Origin: Azohydromonas caseinilytica
GTDB taxonomy: Bacteria > Pseudomonadota > Gammaproteobacteria > Burkholderiales > Burkholderiaceae_C
Direction: 5' to 3'
DNA: 64,000 bases
NCBI RefSeq assembly: GCF_012927045.1
Contig: NZ_JABBFW010000003.1
Span: 248,001 to 312,000, forward strand
Shown here: piece by piece, positions 35,030-48,605 of the stretch
Layout of the letters: each line of letters opens with the position of its first letter
Numbering within the stretch: the first letter of the stretch is position 1
The notes under the pieces: generated by a model
The model's input: the letters and a program-made list of their open reading frames with translations, nothing else
What the model was told of the DNA's origin: nothing
Database searches by the model: none
Program-made: the position numbers and the translations under genes

Positions 35030-37624
35030 ATGGCCCTGGACGAGAAGGCACTGGCCGGCCACACGCCGGTGATGCAGCAGTACCTCCGCATCAAGGCGGA
35101 GTTTCCGGAAGCGCTCGTGCTGTTCCGCATGGGTGACTTCTACGAGCTGTTCTACGAGGACGCCCGCCGCGCCAACCGGCTGCTCGACGTCACGCTGACC
35201 AGCCGCGGCCAGAGCAACGGCGAGCCGGTGCTCATGGCCGGCGTGCCGGTGCACGCGCTGGAGACCTATCTCGCCAAGCTCATCCGCCTGGGCGAGGCCG
35301 TGGCCATCGCTGAGCAGGTGGGCGACGTCAACGCCAAGGGCCCGGTGGAGCGCAAGGTGGTGCGCGTGGTCACGCCCGGCACCGTCACCGACACCGAGCT
35401 GCTCAACGAGCGCCAGGACACGCTGCTGCTGGCCGCGCACCGCAAGGGCAACGTCTGGGGCCTGGCCTGGCTGGGCCTGTCCAGCGCGCAGCTGGGCCTG
35501 ACCGAGTGCAGCGAGCGCGAGCTGCCGGGCTGGCTCACAAGGCTGGCGCCGGCGGAGATCATCCACGGCGCCGAGGGCGAGGCGCCGGCCGCGCTGGTGG
35601 CCGCGGGCGCGGCGCTCACCCGCCGCCCGGCCTGGCAGTTCGACAGCGCCGGGGGCCTGCGCAAGCTGTGCACGCAGCTGCAGGTGCAGAGCCTGCAGGC
35701 CTTCAATGCCCAGGAGCTGAGCGTGGCCCAGGCTGCGGCCTCGGCGCTGCTGGCCTATGCCGAGCACACCCAGGGGCAGGCGCTGTCGCACGTGGCGACG
35801 CTGCGCGTGGAGCGCGCCGACGAGCTGCTGGACCTGCCGCCGGCGACGCAGCGCAACCTGGAGCTGGTGCAGACCCTGCGCGGCGACGACGGCCCTACCC
35901 TGCTGTCGCTGCTGGACTGCTGCCGCAGCGGCATGGGCAGCCGGCTGCTGCGCCAGTGGCTGACGCAGCCGGCCCGCGCGCGCGACGCCGCCAAGGCGCG
36001 CCACGAGGCCATCGCCGAGCTGCACACCCAGGGCTTCGAGCCGCTGCGCGAGCGGCTGCGCCACATCAGCGACGTGGAGCGCATCGCCTCGCGCATCGCG
36101 CTGCGCCAGGTGCGCCCGCGCGAGCTGGCCGGGCTGCGCGAGACGCTGCTGTCACTGCCCGCGCTGGAAGCCACCGTGCCCGAGGGCGCGCCGCTGCTGC
36201 TGATGCTCAAGGCCGCGCTGCAACCCCCGCCCGACATCGCCGGGCTGCTGCAGGGCTCGCTGCTGGCCGAGCCCGCGGCGCTGCTGCGCGACGGCGGCGT
36301 GATCGCGCCGGGGCTGGATGCCGATCTCGACGAGCTGCGCGGCATCAACGAGCACTGCGACGCCTTCCTGCTGGCGCTGGAGACGCGCGAGCGCGAGCGC
36401 ACCGGCATTTCGAACCTGCGCGTGCAGTACAACAAGGTGCACGGCTTCTACATCGAGGTCACCACCGGCCAGCTCGGCCGCGTGCCCGACGACTACCGCC
36501 GCCGCCAGACGCTCAAGAACGCCGAGCGCTTCATCACGCCGGAGCTGAAGGCCTTCGAGGACAAGGCCTTGTCGGCGCAGGAGCGCGCCCTGGCGCGCGA
36601 AAAGTGGCTTTACGAGCAGCTGCTGGACCAGTTGCAGCCGCACCTGCCGGTGCTGCTGGCGCTGGCGCGCGCCCTGGCGCAGCTGGACGTGCTCTCCACC
36701 CTGGCCGAGCGCGCCGCCACGCTCAACTGGTGCCGGCCGCAGTTCGTGCCGCAGCCCTGCATCGACATCGAGGCCGGGCGCCACCCGGTCGTCGAGGCCC
36801 GCCTGGCGGAAACCGGCGGCGGCGCCTTCATTTCGAACCACTGCCGGCTCGATGCGCGCACGCGCATGCTGGTCATCACCGGCCCGAACATGGGCGGCAA
36901 GAGCACCTACATGCGCCAGGTGGCCCTGATCGCGCTGCTGGCGGCCATGGGCTCCTACGTGCCCGCCAAGAACTGCCGGCTGGGTCCGATGGACGCGATC
37001 CACACCCGCATCGGCGCGGCCGACGACCTGGCCAACGCGCAGTCCACCTTCATGCTGGAGATGACCGAGGCGGCCGCGATCGTGCACGGCGCCACCGAGC
37101 ACAGCCTGGTGCTGATGGACGAGATCGGGCGCGGCACCTCCACCTTCGACGGCCTGGCGCTGGCCGGCGCCATCGCCAGCCACCTGCACGACCGCAACCG
37201 CGCCTTCACGCTGTTCGCCACGCACTATTTCGAGCTCACGGCCTTCCCGGAGAAGCACCCGCAGGCCCTCAACGCGCACGTCAGCGCCGTGGAGGGCAGC
37301 GGGCACGACATCGTGTTCCTGCACGAGATCCAGAGCGGGCCGGCCAGCCGCAGCTACGGCGTGCAGGTGGCGCGGCTGGCGGGCATGCCCGCCTCGCTGA
37401 TCCGCCAGGCGCGCGCGACGCTGGAGGCGCTGGAAGCGCAGCAGCGCAGCGGCCAGACGCAGGTGGACCTGTTCGCCGCGCCGCCCGCGATCCCTGAAGA
37501 GCCCGCCCGCGAGCCCTCGGCGCTGGAGGAGGCGCTGGCGGGCATCGACCCCGACGCGCTCACCCCGCGCGAAGCGCTGGACGCTCTGTACCGATTGAAA
37601 ACTCTCCTCGCGGAGGCGACATGA
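35030..37624 (+). CDS. mutS: DNA mismatch repair protein MutS
   Basis: 864 residues, normal length. Recognises mismatches. [10 protein letters not shown] contains the Phe-x-Glu mismatch wedge; Walker [14 protein letters not shown] near residue 618, [16 protein letters not shown] Walker B/D-loop, and a C-terminal tetramerisation region (about 830-864). Its stop overlaps the Anbu-type gene as ATGA. The partner mutL is 20 kb downstream. Confidence 0.97.
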   Translation: MALDEKALAGHTPVMQQYLRIKAEFPEALVLFRMGDFYELFYEDARRANRLLDVTLTSRGQSNGEPVLMAGVPVHALETYLAKLIRLGEAVAIAEQVGDVNAKGPVERKVVRVVTPGTVTDTELLNERQDTLLLAAHRKGNVWGLAWLGLSSAQLGLTECSERELPGWLTRLAPAEIIHGAEGEAPAALVAAGAALTRRPAWQFDSAGGLRKLCTQLQVQSLQAFNAQELSVAQAAASALLAYAEHTQGQALSHVATLRVERADELLDLPPATQRNLELVQTLRGDDGPTLLSLLDCCRSGMGSRLLRQWLTQPARARDAAKARHEAIAELHTQGFEPLRERLRHISDVERIASRIALRQVRPRELAGLRETLLSLPALEATVPEGAPLLLMLKAALQPPPDIAGLLQGSLLAEPAALLRDGGVIAPGLDADLDELRGINEHCDAFLLALETRERERTGISNLRVQYNKVHGFYIEVTTGQLGRVPDDYRRRQTLKNAERFITPELKAFEDKALSAQERALAREKWLYEQLLDQLQPHLPVLLALARALAQLDVLSTLAERAATLNWCRPQFVPQPCIDIEAGRHPVVEARLAETGGGAFISNHCRLDARTRMLVITGPNMGGKSTYMRQVALIALLAAMGSYVPAKNCRLGPMDAIHTRIGAADDLANAQSTFMLEMTEAAAIVHGATEHSLVLMDEIGRGTSTFDGLALAGAIASHLHDRNRAFTLFATHYFELTAFPEKHPQALNAHVSAVEGSGHDIVFLHEIQSGPASRSYGVQVARLAGMPASLIRQARATLEALEAQQRSGQTQVDLFAAPPAIPEEPAREPSALEEALAGIDPDALTPREALDALYRLKTLLAEAT

Positions 37625-38454
37625 CCTACTGCATCGGTATCCGGCTCGACGCCGGCCTCGTCTTCCTGTCCGATTCGCGCACCAACGCGGGCATGGACCA
37701 GATCAGCACCTTCCGCAAGATGATGGTGTACGAGCGCCCGGGCGACCGCTTCATGACGCTGCTGTCGGCGGGCAACCTCAGCATCTCGCAGTCGGTGCGG
37801 GAGCTGCTGCAGGTCGAGCGCATCGAGGGCCCCGCGGGCGAGCCGCCGATCACGATCTGGAACGCGCGCAGCATGTTCGACGCGGTGCGCGTGCTCAGCG
37901 CCGCGGTGCGCCGCGTCTACGAGCAGGACGGGCATTCGCTCAAGCGCCACGGCATCGACTTCAACACCTCGCTGATCTTCGGCGGCCAGATCGGGCGCGA
38001 GCCGATGCGCATGTTCCTGATCTATTCCGAAGGCAACTTCATCGAGGCCACGCGCGAGACGCCCTATTTCCAGATCGGCGAGAGCAAGTACGGCAAGCCG
38101 GTGCTGGACCGCCTGATCAACCCGCGCACCACGCTGGACCAGGCCGCCAAGTGCGCGCTGGTGTCGATGGACTCCACGCTCAAGTCCAACCTCTCGGTGG
38201 GGCTGCCGCTGGACCTGCTGGTCTACCGCGCCGGCGAGCTGCGCTGCGACCGCATGATCTGCATCGACGAGCACAACCCCTATTTCGAGATGGTGCGCGG
38301 CACCTGGGGCCAGCGGCTGCGCGAGGTGTTCGACGGCATGGACAACCCGCGCTGGGACGGCGGCGACAGCGCCCACCCGCTGCTGGCGAGCTCGGCGCGC
38401 TACGACCCGCTGACCAAGGTCGTCGGTCCCGAGACGCGGCTGGCCGCGGGATGA
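37621..38454 (+). CDS. Anbu-type proteasome homologue (putative Ntn peptidase)
   Basis: 277 residues. The start [20 protein letters not shown] with [14 protein letters not shown] is characteristic of Anbu, the ancestral beta-subunit relative of HslV and proteasome beta subunits. After removal of Met the nucleophile would be Thr at position 2. Anbu forms open helical rings; its substrate is unknown. It is usually linked to ATP-grasp, alpha-E and transglutaminase genes, none of which are here. Here it is overlapped by mutS (ATGA) upstream and by a hydrolase (ATGA) downstream, so translation is coupled. Confidence 0.87.
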   Translation: MTYCIGIRLDAGLVFLSDSRTNAGMDQISTFRKMMVYERPGDRFMTLLSAGNLSISQSVRELLQVERIEGPAGEPPITIWNARSMFDAVRVLSAAVRRVYEQDGHSLKRHGIDFNTSLIFGGQIGREPMRMFLIYSEGNFIEATRETPYFQIGESKYGKPVLDRLINPRTTLDQAAKCALVSMDSTLKSNLSVGLPLDLLVYRAGELRCDRMICIDEHNPYFEMVRGTWGQRLREVFDGMDNPRWDGGDSAHPLLASSARYDPLTKVVGPETRLAAG

Positions 38455-39254
38455 GCGACGGCAAGCGCTGCATCGTCTTCGCCCACGGCAACGGCTTCCC
38501 GGCCGGCACCTACGCGCGGCTGTTCGAGGCCTGGCGCGCGGCCGGCTACGAGGTGCTGGCGCCGCGGCAGTTCGGCCATGACCCGCACTTCCCGGTCGGC
38601 GACGGCTGGGGCCGGCTGCGCGACGAGCTGGCGCACTTCATCGAGCAGCACGCCAAGGCGCCGGTGTTCCTGGTCGGGCATTCGCTGGGCGGGCTGCTGT
38701 GCCTGAAGACCGCCTCGCGCCGCCCGGGGCTGGCGCGCGGCGTGGTGGTGCTGGACTCGCCGATCTTCGCCGGCTGGCGCGCGCAGGCCGTGCGCCTGGT
38801 CAAGCTCACCGGGCTGATGCAGCGCATCTCGCCGGGGCGGGTGTCGCGCCGGCGCCGGCGCGAGTGGCCCACGCGCGAGGCCGTGCGCCAGCACTTCGTG
38901 AGCAAATCGGTGTTCAGCACCTGGGACCCGCGGGTGCTGGCCGATTACGTGCAGGCCGGCTTCGTCGAGCGCGAGGGCCGCGTGCGGCTGGCCTTCGAGC
39001 CCGAGGTGGAGACGCGCATCTACGACACGCTGCCGCACGACCTGGCGCGCACGCTGCGCCGCCATCCGCTGCAATGCCCCATGGGCTTCGTCGCGGGCAC
39101 GCGCTCGCAGGAGATGCGCCAGGGCGGCGTCGAGCTGGCCCGGCGCCTGGCCGGCGCGCGCTTTCGCTGGATCGAGGGCACGCACCTGTATCCGATGGAA
39201 AGCCCCGAAGACACCGCGGCACTCGTGCTCGAATTGCTGGCCGACATGCCCTGA
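38451..39254 (+). CDS. Alpha/beta hydrolase
   Basis: 267 residues. IVFAHGNGFPAGTY is the oxyanion-region strand; the nucleophile elbow is GHSLGG with Ser78; a late H in EGTHLYPMESP is the likely catalytic His. The substrate is unknown. ATG 38451 overlaps the Anbu stop by 4 bp. A basic stretch (VSRRRRREW) follows the cap. Confidence 0.85.
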   Translation: MSDGKRCIVFAHGNGFPAGTYARLFEAWRAAGYEVLAPRQFGHDPHFPVGDGWGRLRDELAHFIEQHAKAPVFLVGHSLGGLLCLKTASRRPGLARGVVVLDSPIFAGWRAQAVRLVKLTGLMQRISPGRVSRRRRREWPTREAVRQHFVSKSVFSTWDPRVLADYVQAGFVEREGRVRLAFEPEVETRIYDTLPHDLARTLRRHPLQCPMGFVAGTRSQEMRQGGVELARRLAGARFRWIEGTHLYPMESPEDTAALVLELLADMP

Positions 39255-41021
<1,767 letters not shown>

Positions 41022-41032
41022 AGGAGACCCGC

Positions 41033-41890
41033 GTGAAGTTGTGCGGATTCGAGGTCGGCCTCGACAAGCCTTTCTTCCTCATGGCCGGCCCCTGCGTGGT
41101 CGAAAGCGAGGACCTGCAGATCGAGGTGGCCGGACGGCTCAAGGAGATGACGGGCGAGCTCGGCATCCCCTTCATCTTCAAGAGCAGCTACGACAAGGCC
41201 AACCGCTCCAGCGGCACCAGCTTCCGCGGCCCCGGCATGGACAAGGGCCTGGAGATCCTGGCCAAGGTGCGCTCGCAACTGGGCGTGCCCGTGATTACCG
41301 ACGTGCACAGCGAGGCCGAGGTCGAGCGCGTGGCCGCGGTGGTGGACGTGCTGCAGACGCCGGCCTTCCTGTGCCGCCAGACCGACTTCATCCGCGCCGT
41401 GGCCCAGTCGGGCAAGCCGGTGAACATCAAGAAGGGGCAGTTCCTGGCGCCCCATGACATGAAGAACGTGATCGACAAGGCCCGCGCCGCCGCGCGCGAG
41501 AAGGGCCTGGACGAGGACGCCTTCATGGCCTGCGAGCGCGGCGTGAGCTTCGGCTACAACAACCTCGTCTCCGACATGCGCAGCCTCGCGATCATGCGCG
41601 AGACGGGCGCGCCGGTCGTCTTCGACGCCACGCACTCCGTGCAACTGCCCGGCGGCCAGGGCACGAGCAGCGGCGGCCAGCGCGAGTTCGTGCCGGTGCT
41701 GGCGCGCGCGGCGGTGGCGGTGGGCATCTCCGGCCTGTTCATGGAGACGCACCCCGACCCGGCCAAGGCGCTGTCGGACGGCCCCAATGCCGTGCCCCTG
41801 AAGCACATGCGCGCGCTGCTGGAGCAGCTGCTGGCGCTGGACCGCGTCATCAAGTCGCAGCCCCTGCTCGAAAACGACTTCAGCTGCTGA
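41033..41890 (+). CDS. kdsA: 3-deoxy-8-phosphooctulonate synthase, metal-dependent class
   Basis: 285 residues from GTG 41033, with AAGGAG just upstream. Condenses PEP and arabinose 5-phosphate to KDO-8-phosphate for lipopolysaccharide. The MAGPCVVES motif carries Cys where metal-independent enzymes such as E. coli KdsA have Asn, indicating a metal-dependent (class II) enzyme. The [11 protein letters not shown] and [11 protein letters not shown] motifs are conserved. Starts 11 bp after pyrG. Confidence 0.95.
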   Translation: MKLCGFEVGLDKPFFLMAGPCVVESEDLQIEVAGRLKEMTGELGIPFIFKSSYDKANRSSGTSFRGPGMDKGLEILAKVRSQLGVPVITDVHSEAEVERVAAVVDVLQTPAFLCRQTDFIRAVAQSGKPVNIKKGQFLAPHDMKNVIDKARAAAREKGLDEDAFMACERGVSFGYNNLVSDMRSLAIMRETGAPVVFDATHSVQLPGGQGTSSGGQREFVPVLARAAVAVGISGLFMETHPDPAKALSDGPNAVPLKHMRALLEQLLALDRVIKSQPLLENDFSC

Positions 41891-41907
41891 GAAGAAGAGC
41901 CCTGCCC

Positions 41908-43582
<1,675 letters not shown>

Positions 43583-43651
43583 AGGTCCGCCGCGCCATGA
43601 AGTCCCTGCTCCGCCACCGGGCGGACGGCCGTTGAGCACCAGGAGCCCGTC

Positions 43652-43930
43652 ATGCGGTTGGTGACCCTCGTGCTGCTGGCGCTGCTGGCGCTGGTGCATT
43701 ACGAGCTGTGGTGGAGCAAGGGCGGCGTGCGCAACGTGGAAGCGTTGCGCGCGCAGGTCCAGGCGCAGCAGCAGGCCAACGCGCAGGCGCGCGAGGTCAA
43801 CCAGCGCATGGCCACCGAGGTGGCCGACCTGCGCGAAGGCCTGGAGATGGTCGAGGAACGCGCCCGCGCCGAGCTGGGCATGCTCAAGCCCGACGAGATC
43901 CTGGTGCAGCTCAGCCCGGCGCGGCACTGA
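43652..43930 (+). CDS. ftsB: Cell division protein FtsB
   Basis: 92 residues. Divisome protein linking FtsL and FtsQ. One N-terminal membrane helix (about 3-20) followed by a coiled coil (about 28-75, AQVQAQQQANAQAREVN) and the short periplasmic C-terminal segment RARAELGMLKPDE. Position after eno is the conserved one. GGAG-like ribosome-binding site. Confidence 0.92.
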   Translation: MRLVTLVLLALLALVHYELWWSKGGVRNVEALRAQVQAQQQANAQAREVNQRMATEVADLREGLEMVEERARAELGMLKPDEILVQLSPARH

Positions 43931-43940
43931 CGGCACCGTG

Positions 43941-44573
43941 ATGGACTGGCTGCAGGCGGCGGCGTTCACGCTGTGGGGCGTGGCGGTCAGCCGCGCCGAG
44001 GTGCTGGCCTTCGTGCTGGCGCTGTGGATGGTGCACTGCAACCTGCGCGTGAACCCGCTGGCGTGGCCGCTGGCCATTGCCAGCAGCGCGCTGTACGCCC
44101 TGCTCTTCGCCGGCAACCGCCTCTACGGCGAGGCGCTGCTGCAGTTCGTCTTCATCGCCGCCGCCTTCTGGGGCTGGTGGCAGTGGCTGCGCGGCACGCA
44201 GGACGACGGCCGCGCGCTGCAGGTGCGCGACCTCGGCCGCCGCGGGCTGTTGCGGCTGGGCGCCGTCACGCTGGCGGCCTGGCCGCTGGCAGGATGGCTG
44301 CTGCACAGCGTCACCGACTCCGACGTGCCCTACGCCGACGCCTTCACCACCGTCGCCAGCCTGGCCGGCCAATGGCTGCTGGGGCGCAAGTACGTGCAGA
44401 ACTGGCCGACCTGGCTGGTGGTCAACATCGCCAGCGTCGCGCTCTTCGCCTTCAAGGGCCTGTGGCTCACCGTGCTGCTCTATGGCGTGTTCGCGGTGCT
44501 CTCGGCCGTGGGCTGGCGGCGCTGGGCGCGCCTGGCGCGGCGGCCGCAGGGGCTGGAACCCGCTTCCGCCTGA
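43941..44573 (+). CDS. pnuC: Nicotinamide riboside transporter PnuC
   Basis: 210 residues from ATG 43941 (a GTG at 43938 gives one more), about seven membrane segments. FVFIAAAFWGWWQW is the PnuC W-x-x-W-x-x-W type substrate motif; NWPTWLVVNIASVALFAFKG is typical of the C-terminal half. Imports nicotinamide riboside by facilitated diffusion, trapped by phosphorylation. A kinase-like gene follows after a repeat. Confidence 0.9.
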   Translation: MDWLQAAAFTLWGVAVSRAEVLAFVLALWMVHCNLRVNPLAWPLAIASSALYALLFAGNRLYGEALLQFVFIAAAFWGWWQWLRGTQDDGRALQVRDLGRRGLLRLGAVTLAAWPLAGWLLHSVTDSDVPYADAFTTVASLAGQWLLGRKYVQNWPTWLVVNIASVALFAFKGLWLTVLLYGVFAVLSAVGWRRWARLARRPQGLEPASA

Positions 44574-44600
44574 TCATTTCTGCGCTCACAGTGAAGTATT

Positions 44601-44697
44601 CCGTTCGTCCTGAGGTATCGAAGGATGAACGGCCCCCGCTGTGCGACCGCCATTGCAGCCTTGCCGATTCGCCCTTCGATACCTCAGGGCGAACGGG
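44601..44697. repeat. Dispersed inverted repeat, CCGTTCG family, copy 6
   Basis: CCGTTCGTCCTGAGGTATCG ... CGATACCTCAGGGCGAACGG, between pnuC and the NadR-like gene. The trailing TCATTTC is shared with copy 3. Confidence 0.85.
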
Positions 44698-44760
44698 TCA
44701 TTTCAAGATCAAGGCGAGATTGCAATGAACTTTGCCGGGCTGCTGGCCGGTCCTTAACTC

Positions 44761-45450
44761 ATGTCCGATCGCCTCAACGTCATCGCCCTGCTCGGCGCCG
44801 AAAGCACCGGCAAGACCGCGCTGGCGCAGGCGCTGGCCGAGCGGCTGGCGCGCGACACCGGCCTGCGCACCGCCTGGGTGCCGGAGGTGCTGCGCGAGTG
44901 GTGCGAGCGCGAGGGACGCACGCCGCGCGCCGACGAGCAGGCCGCCATCGCCCTGGCGCAGCAGCGGCGCATCGAGGAAGTCGCCGCCGCGCACGACCTG
45001 GTGGTGGCCGACACCACGCCGCTGATGACCGCCGTCTACAGCGAATACCTCTTCGACGACCGCTCGCTGCACGCGATGGCGGCCGATTTCCAGCGCCGCT
45101 GCGCCGCGACGCTGCTGACCGCGCTGGACCTGCCCTGGGTCGCCGACGCCCACCTGCGCGACGGCGCGCAGGTGCGCGCGCCGGTGGACCGCCTCGTGCG
45201 CGGCCTGCTGCTGGCCCAGGGCCTGTCGTGGTCGGTGGTGCACGGCGCAGGCGAAGCGCGCCTGGAGCACGCGCTGGACGCGCTCTCGCCCTGGCTGCGC
45301 ACGCTGCCCGCGCCGCGCGCGGGCCTGTTCACGCGGCTGCAGCAGCGCGAAGCGGCCCAGCCGGCCTGGCAGTGGGTGTGCGAAGACTGCGACGACCCGC
45401 AGTGCGAGCACGCGCTGCGGGCGACGGGGCACAAGGCCAGCGACGTCTGA
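44761..45450 (+). CDS. NadR-like P-loop ATPase, probable ribosylnicotinamide kinase
   Basis: 229 residues. AAA_28/NadR C-terminal domain: Walker A LLGAESTGKTALAQAL near residues 10-25, then VVADTTPLMTAVYSEYLF and a C-terminal Cys/His-containing EDCDDPQCEH segment. In other bacteria this protein phosphorylates nicotinamide riboside. Linkage to pnuC supports that function. It lacks the N-terminal DNA-binding and adenylyltransferase domains of full NadR. Confidence 0.82.
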   Translation: MSDRLNVIALLGAESTGKTALAQALAERLARDTGLRTAWVPEVLREWCEREGRTPRADEQAAIALAQQRRIEEVAAAHDLVVADTTPLMTAVYSEYLFDDRSLHAMAADFQRRCAATLLTALDLPWVADAHLRDGAQVRAPVDRLVRGLLLAQGLSWSVVHGAGEARLEHALDALSPWLRTLPAPRAGLFTRLQQREAAQPAWQWVCEDCDDPQCEHALRATGHKASDV

Positions 45451-45476
45451 GTCGCTGGATTGTCAACTCAGAGAAC

Positions 45477-45516
45477 ACCGTTTTCGCACAAACAGCGTGC
45501 CGGTTGCGAAAACCGT
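45477..45516. terminator. Inverted repeat in convergent gap
   Basis: ACCGTTTTCGCA (45477-45488) / TGCGAAAACCGT (45505-45516), one mismatch, in a relatively AT-rich patch between the NadR-like gene and hslO. Could terminate both transcripts. The stem contains T/A runs on both sides. Confidence 0.4.
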
Positions 45517-45547
45517 AAACCCGCTGGAAACAGTCTTGGGACCGATC

Positions 45548-46513
45548 TCACTGCACCGCCGTCGATGACGGCGGCTGGTCGCGCTCCGGCGTGAACAGCT
45601 CGCCCACGTCCACCACGTCGAAGTGGTACTGGCGCCCGCAGAAGTCGCAGCCGATCTCCACCTCGCCGCGCTCCTCCACGATGGAGTCGATCTCCTCGCG
45701 GCCCAGGCTCTTGAGCATCGAGCCCACGCGCTCGCGCGAGCAGGTGCAGGCAAAGCGCGGCTGCTGCGGCTCGAAACGGCGCACGTCCTCTTCCCAGAAC
45801 AGGCGGTGCAGGATGGTCTCGGCGTCCAGCGTCAGCAGTTCCTCGGCCTTGAGCGAGCTGGCCAGGTGCGCGATGCGGTTGAAACCTTCGGCCAGCAGCT
45901 CGGCCTCGGCCCGCTTCTCGCGCTTTTCGAGGTTGCCCTCGCCCTCGATGGGCAGGCGCTGGATCAGCAGCCCGGCGGCGACCTCGTCGTTGGCGGCCAG
46001 CACCAGGCGCGTCTCCAGCTGCTCGGACTGGCGCATGTACTGCTCCAGCACGGCCGAGATGCTCTGCAGCGCGTGGAACTCCTCGCCCATGGCGGAGAGC
46101 GGCACCACGCCCTGGTAGGGCTGCTGGCCCGGCTGGCGGTCGCGCGGGTCGAGCGTGATGGCGCAGCGGCCGCGGTTGTGGACGTTGAGCATGGCCTCCA
46201 GCTGCGCGCCTTCGGGCACCTCGCCCACCACCTTGGCCGTGGCGCGGAAATGCAGCTCGGGCTGCACCTCGACCACGGCCATCTTGACCGGGCCGTCGCC
46301 GAAGATCTGCATCACCAGGGCGCCGTTGAACTTGATGTTGGACTGCATCAGCACGGCCGCGGCCGTCATCTGGCCCAGCAGCTCGCGCACCGGGGCCGGG
46401 TAGCCGCCGCTGGCTTCGCGACGCTGCAGCACCTCGCGCCAGCTGTCGGTGAGCCGCACCAGCATGCCGCGCACGGGCAGGCCCTCGAACAGGAATTTGT
46501 GCAGATCGCTCAT
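45548..46513 (-). CDS. hslO: Redox-regulated chaperone Hsp33
   Basis: 321 residues. Holdase activated by oxidation. The C-terminal zinc switch is intact: C-T-C, then after about 30 residues C-D-F-C-G-R-Q-Y-H-F. The N-terminal RGMLVRLTDSWREVLQRR segment is typical. ATG 46513 (MSDLHKFLFEG) is the family start. The C-terminus extends about 25 residues after the zinc motif. Confidence 0.94.
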   Translation of the reverse strand: MSDLHKFLFEGLPVRGMLVRLTDSWREVLQRREASGGYPAPVRELLGQMTAAAVLMQSNIKFNGALVMQIFGDGPVKMAVVEVQPELHFRATAKVVGEVPEGAQLEAMLNVHNRGRCAITLDPRDRQPGQQPYQGVVPLSAMGEEFHALQSISAVLEQYMRQSEQLETRLVLAANDEVAAGLLIQRLPIEGEGNLEKREKRAEAELLAEGFNRIAHLASSLKAEELLTLDAETILHRLFWEEDVRRFEPQQPRFACTCSRERVGSMLKSLGREEIDSIVEERGEVEIGCDFCGRQYHFDVVDVGELFTPERDQPPSSTAVQ

Positions 46514-46755
46514 GGTGTCGTGATTGGGGTTTGTGTACTGCGGAAGCCGCGCCGGGCCGGGGCTCGGGTGCGGACGATGCGCTCGCCGGGGGCGCGGCAC
46601 GGCAAAGGGGCGGCCGGAACGAGCCCGGCCTGCCGCGAGCCGATAATTCTAGGAGCCGCCTTCACCCCCGCCCCGAGGGCAAGACTTGCGCCCGGCCGCG
46701 CCGCCCCCTTCGGCGCCGCCTGAACGCCACCACCGCCGCGCCTGCCGCCACCGCC

Positions 46756-47559
46756 ATGACCGATCTGCCCTGCCTGCGCCGCGCCGCGCTGCGCGCCCTG
46801 TGCGAGCCCGATCCCGCCGCCAAGTGCGCTCTCGCCAGCGCGCTGCATGACGACTTCGACGCGTTCGCGCTGGACCCGGCCGTGCAACTGCAGGAACCGC
46901 CGGGCCTGCCCGGGCGCCCGGCGCGGCCGCGCCTGGTCGAGCCCAAGCAGGTGCCCCTGCGCTCGCCCTTCACCCCGGCCGGCCGCGCGGCGCTGCTGCA
47001 CGCGGTGGCGCACATCGAGTTCAACGCCATCAACCTGGCGCTGGACGCGGTGTGGCGCTTTGCCGACCTGCCGCCAGCCTTCTATCGCGACTGGACGCGC
47101 GTGGCGGCCGAGGAGGCGCTGCACTTCAGCCTGGTGCGCGAGCACCTGCACAGCCTGGGCCACGACTACGGCGACTTCGAGGCCCACGACGGCCTGTGGC
47201 TGATGACGCAACGCACCGCGGGCGACGCGCTGGCGCGCATGGCGCTGGTGCCGCGCACGCTCGAAGCCCGCGGGCTCGACGCCACGCCGCCGATGCAGGA
47301 GAAATTCCGCCGCGCCGGCGATCCGCGCGCAGTGGAGATCCTGAGCGTGATCCTGCGCGACGAGGTTGGCCATGTCGCAGTGGGCAACCGCTGGTACCGC
47401 TGGCTGTGCGCGCAACGGGGCCTGGACCCGATCGCGCACTATCCCGTGCTCACCGAGCGCTACCAGGCGCCGCGCCCACGCCCGCCTTTCAACCATGCCG
47501 CGCGGCTGGCGGCCGAGTTCACGCAGGCCGAGCTGCTGGCGCTGGAGCAGCAGGGCTGA
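46756..47559 (+). CDS. DUF455 ferritin-like protein
   Basis: 267 residues. Ferritin-like helical bundle with probable metal ligands: VAHIEFNAINLALD, AAEEALHFSLVREHL and ILRDEVGHVAVG contribute Glu/ExxH residues. Function unknown; some family members are thought to be di-iron proteins. Divergent from hslO. Confidence 0.85.
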   Translation: MTDLPCLRRAALRALCEPDPAAKCALASALHDDFDAFALDPAVQLQEPPGLPGRPARPRLVEPKQVPLRSPFTPAGRAALLHAVAHIEFNAINLALDAVWRFADLPPAFYRDWTRVAAEEALHFSLVREHLHSLGHDYGDFEAHDGLWLMTQRTAGDALARMALVPRTLEARGLDATPPMQEKFRRAGDPRAVEILSVILRDEVGHVAVGNRWYRWLCAQRGLDPIAHYPVLTERYQAPRPRPPFNHAARLAAEFTQAELLALEQQG

Positions 47560-47732
47560 GCGTGCCGGGCTCATGCCCTGAAGACGGCACGCCCGGGTAA
47601 ACGCGGCCCGGGACTGCCTTGCGCCGTGAACTTTCGCCCGGCAGGCTTGACGCCGGGCGGGCATGGTGCGTGCACGCAAGGCCTACACTCCCGCCCCACA
47701 TTCCACAACACCATTTTCGGACAGGTCACGCC

Positions 47733-48593
47733 ATGAGCCGACTTTCCACCCGCCGCACCTTTCTGAGCGCCGGCATGCTGGCTACCGCCATGCTGCTGGG
47801 CGCTTGCGGCAAGCAAGAAACCGCCACCTCCACGGCACCCGCGGCGTCGGGCCCCGCCGCCACCGCCTCGGCCCCGGCCAAGGTCTATGTCGTCGGCACC
47901 GACGCGGCCTACGCCCCCTTCGAGTCGCAGAACGAGAAGGGCGAGATCGTCGGCTTCGACATCGACGTCGTCAGCGCCATCGCCGCCAAGGCCGGTGTGC
48001 AGGTGAAGTTCGTCAACACGCCCTGGGAAGGCATCTTCAACGCCCTGCAGCAGGGCGACCGCGACGTGCTGGTGTCGGCCATCACCATCACCGACGAGCG
48101 CAAGCAGACCATGGACTTCACGGCGCCCTACTTCGACGCCGTGCAGCTCATCGCGGTCAAGCAGGGCTCCAAGGTCGCGAAGTTCGACGATCTCAAGCCG
48201 CTGAAGGTCGGCGTGCAGACTGGCACCACCGGTGACGAGGTCGTGACCAAGCTGCTGGGCAAGAACAGCGCGGCCATCAAGCGCTTCGAGTCCACGCCGC
48301 TGGCGCTCAAGGAGCTGGAATCCGGTGGCGTGGACGCGGTCGTGGCCGACAACGGCGTGGTCATCCACTACGTGGCCAACAACGCCGGCGCGGGCTTCAA
48401 GACCGTGAGCGACCCGAGCTTCACGCCCGAGCAGTACGGCATCGCCGTGCGCAAGGGCAACACCGCGGTGCTGGAGATGATTAACCAGGGCCTGGCCGGC
48501 ATCCGCGCCGACGGTACCTACGACCGCATTTACGCCAAGTATTTCGGCAGCGCCCCGGCCGCCGCCAACGCGGCCCCGGCCGCTTCGAAGTAA
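47733..48593 (+). CDS. Amino-acid ABC transporter substrate-binding lipoprotein
   Basis: 286 residues. A lipobox LLGACGK (Cys near residue 26) after a twin-Arg-containing signal predicts an outer-leaflet inner-membrane lipoprotein, followed by a Thr/Ala/Ser linker. Type-II binding fold, family 3: KVYVVGTDAAYAPFESQNEKG, GFDIDVVSAIA, and DVLVSAITITDERKQTMDF. Probably binds a polar amino acid. The permease gene follows 12 bp later. Confidence 0.9.
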   Translation: MSRLSTRRTFLSAGMLATAMLLGACGKQETATSTAPAASGPAATASAPAKVYVVGTDAAYAPFESQNEKGEIVGFDIDVVSAIAAKAGVQVKFVNTPWEGIFNALQQGDRDVLVSAITITDERKQTMDFTAPYFDAVQLIAVKQGSKVAKFDDLKPLKVGVQTGTTGDEVVTKLLGKNSAAIKRFESTPLALKELESGGVDAVVADNGVVIHYVANNAGAGFKTVSDPSFTPEQYGIAVRKGNTAVLEMINQGLAGIRADGTYDRIYAKYFGSAPAAANAAPAASK

Positions 48594-48605
48594 GGCCGGG
48601 CCGAA

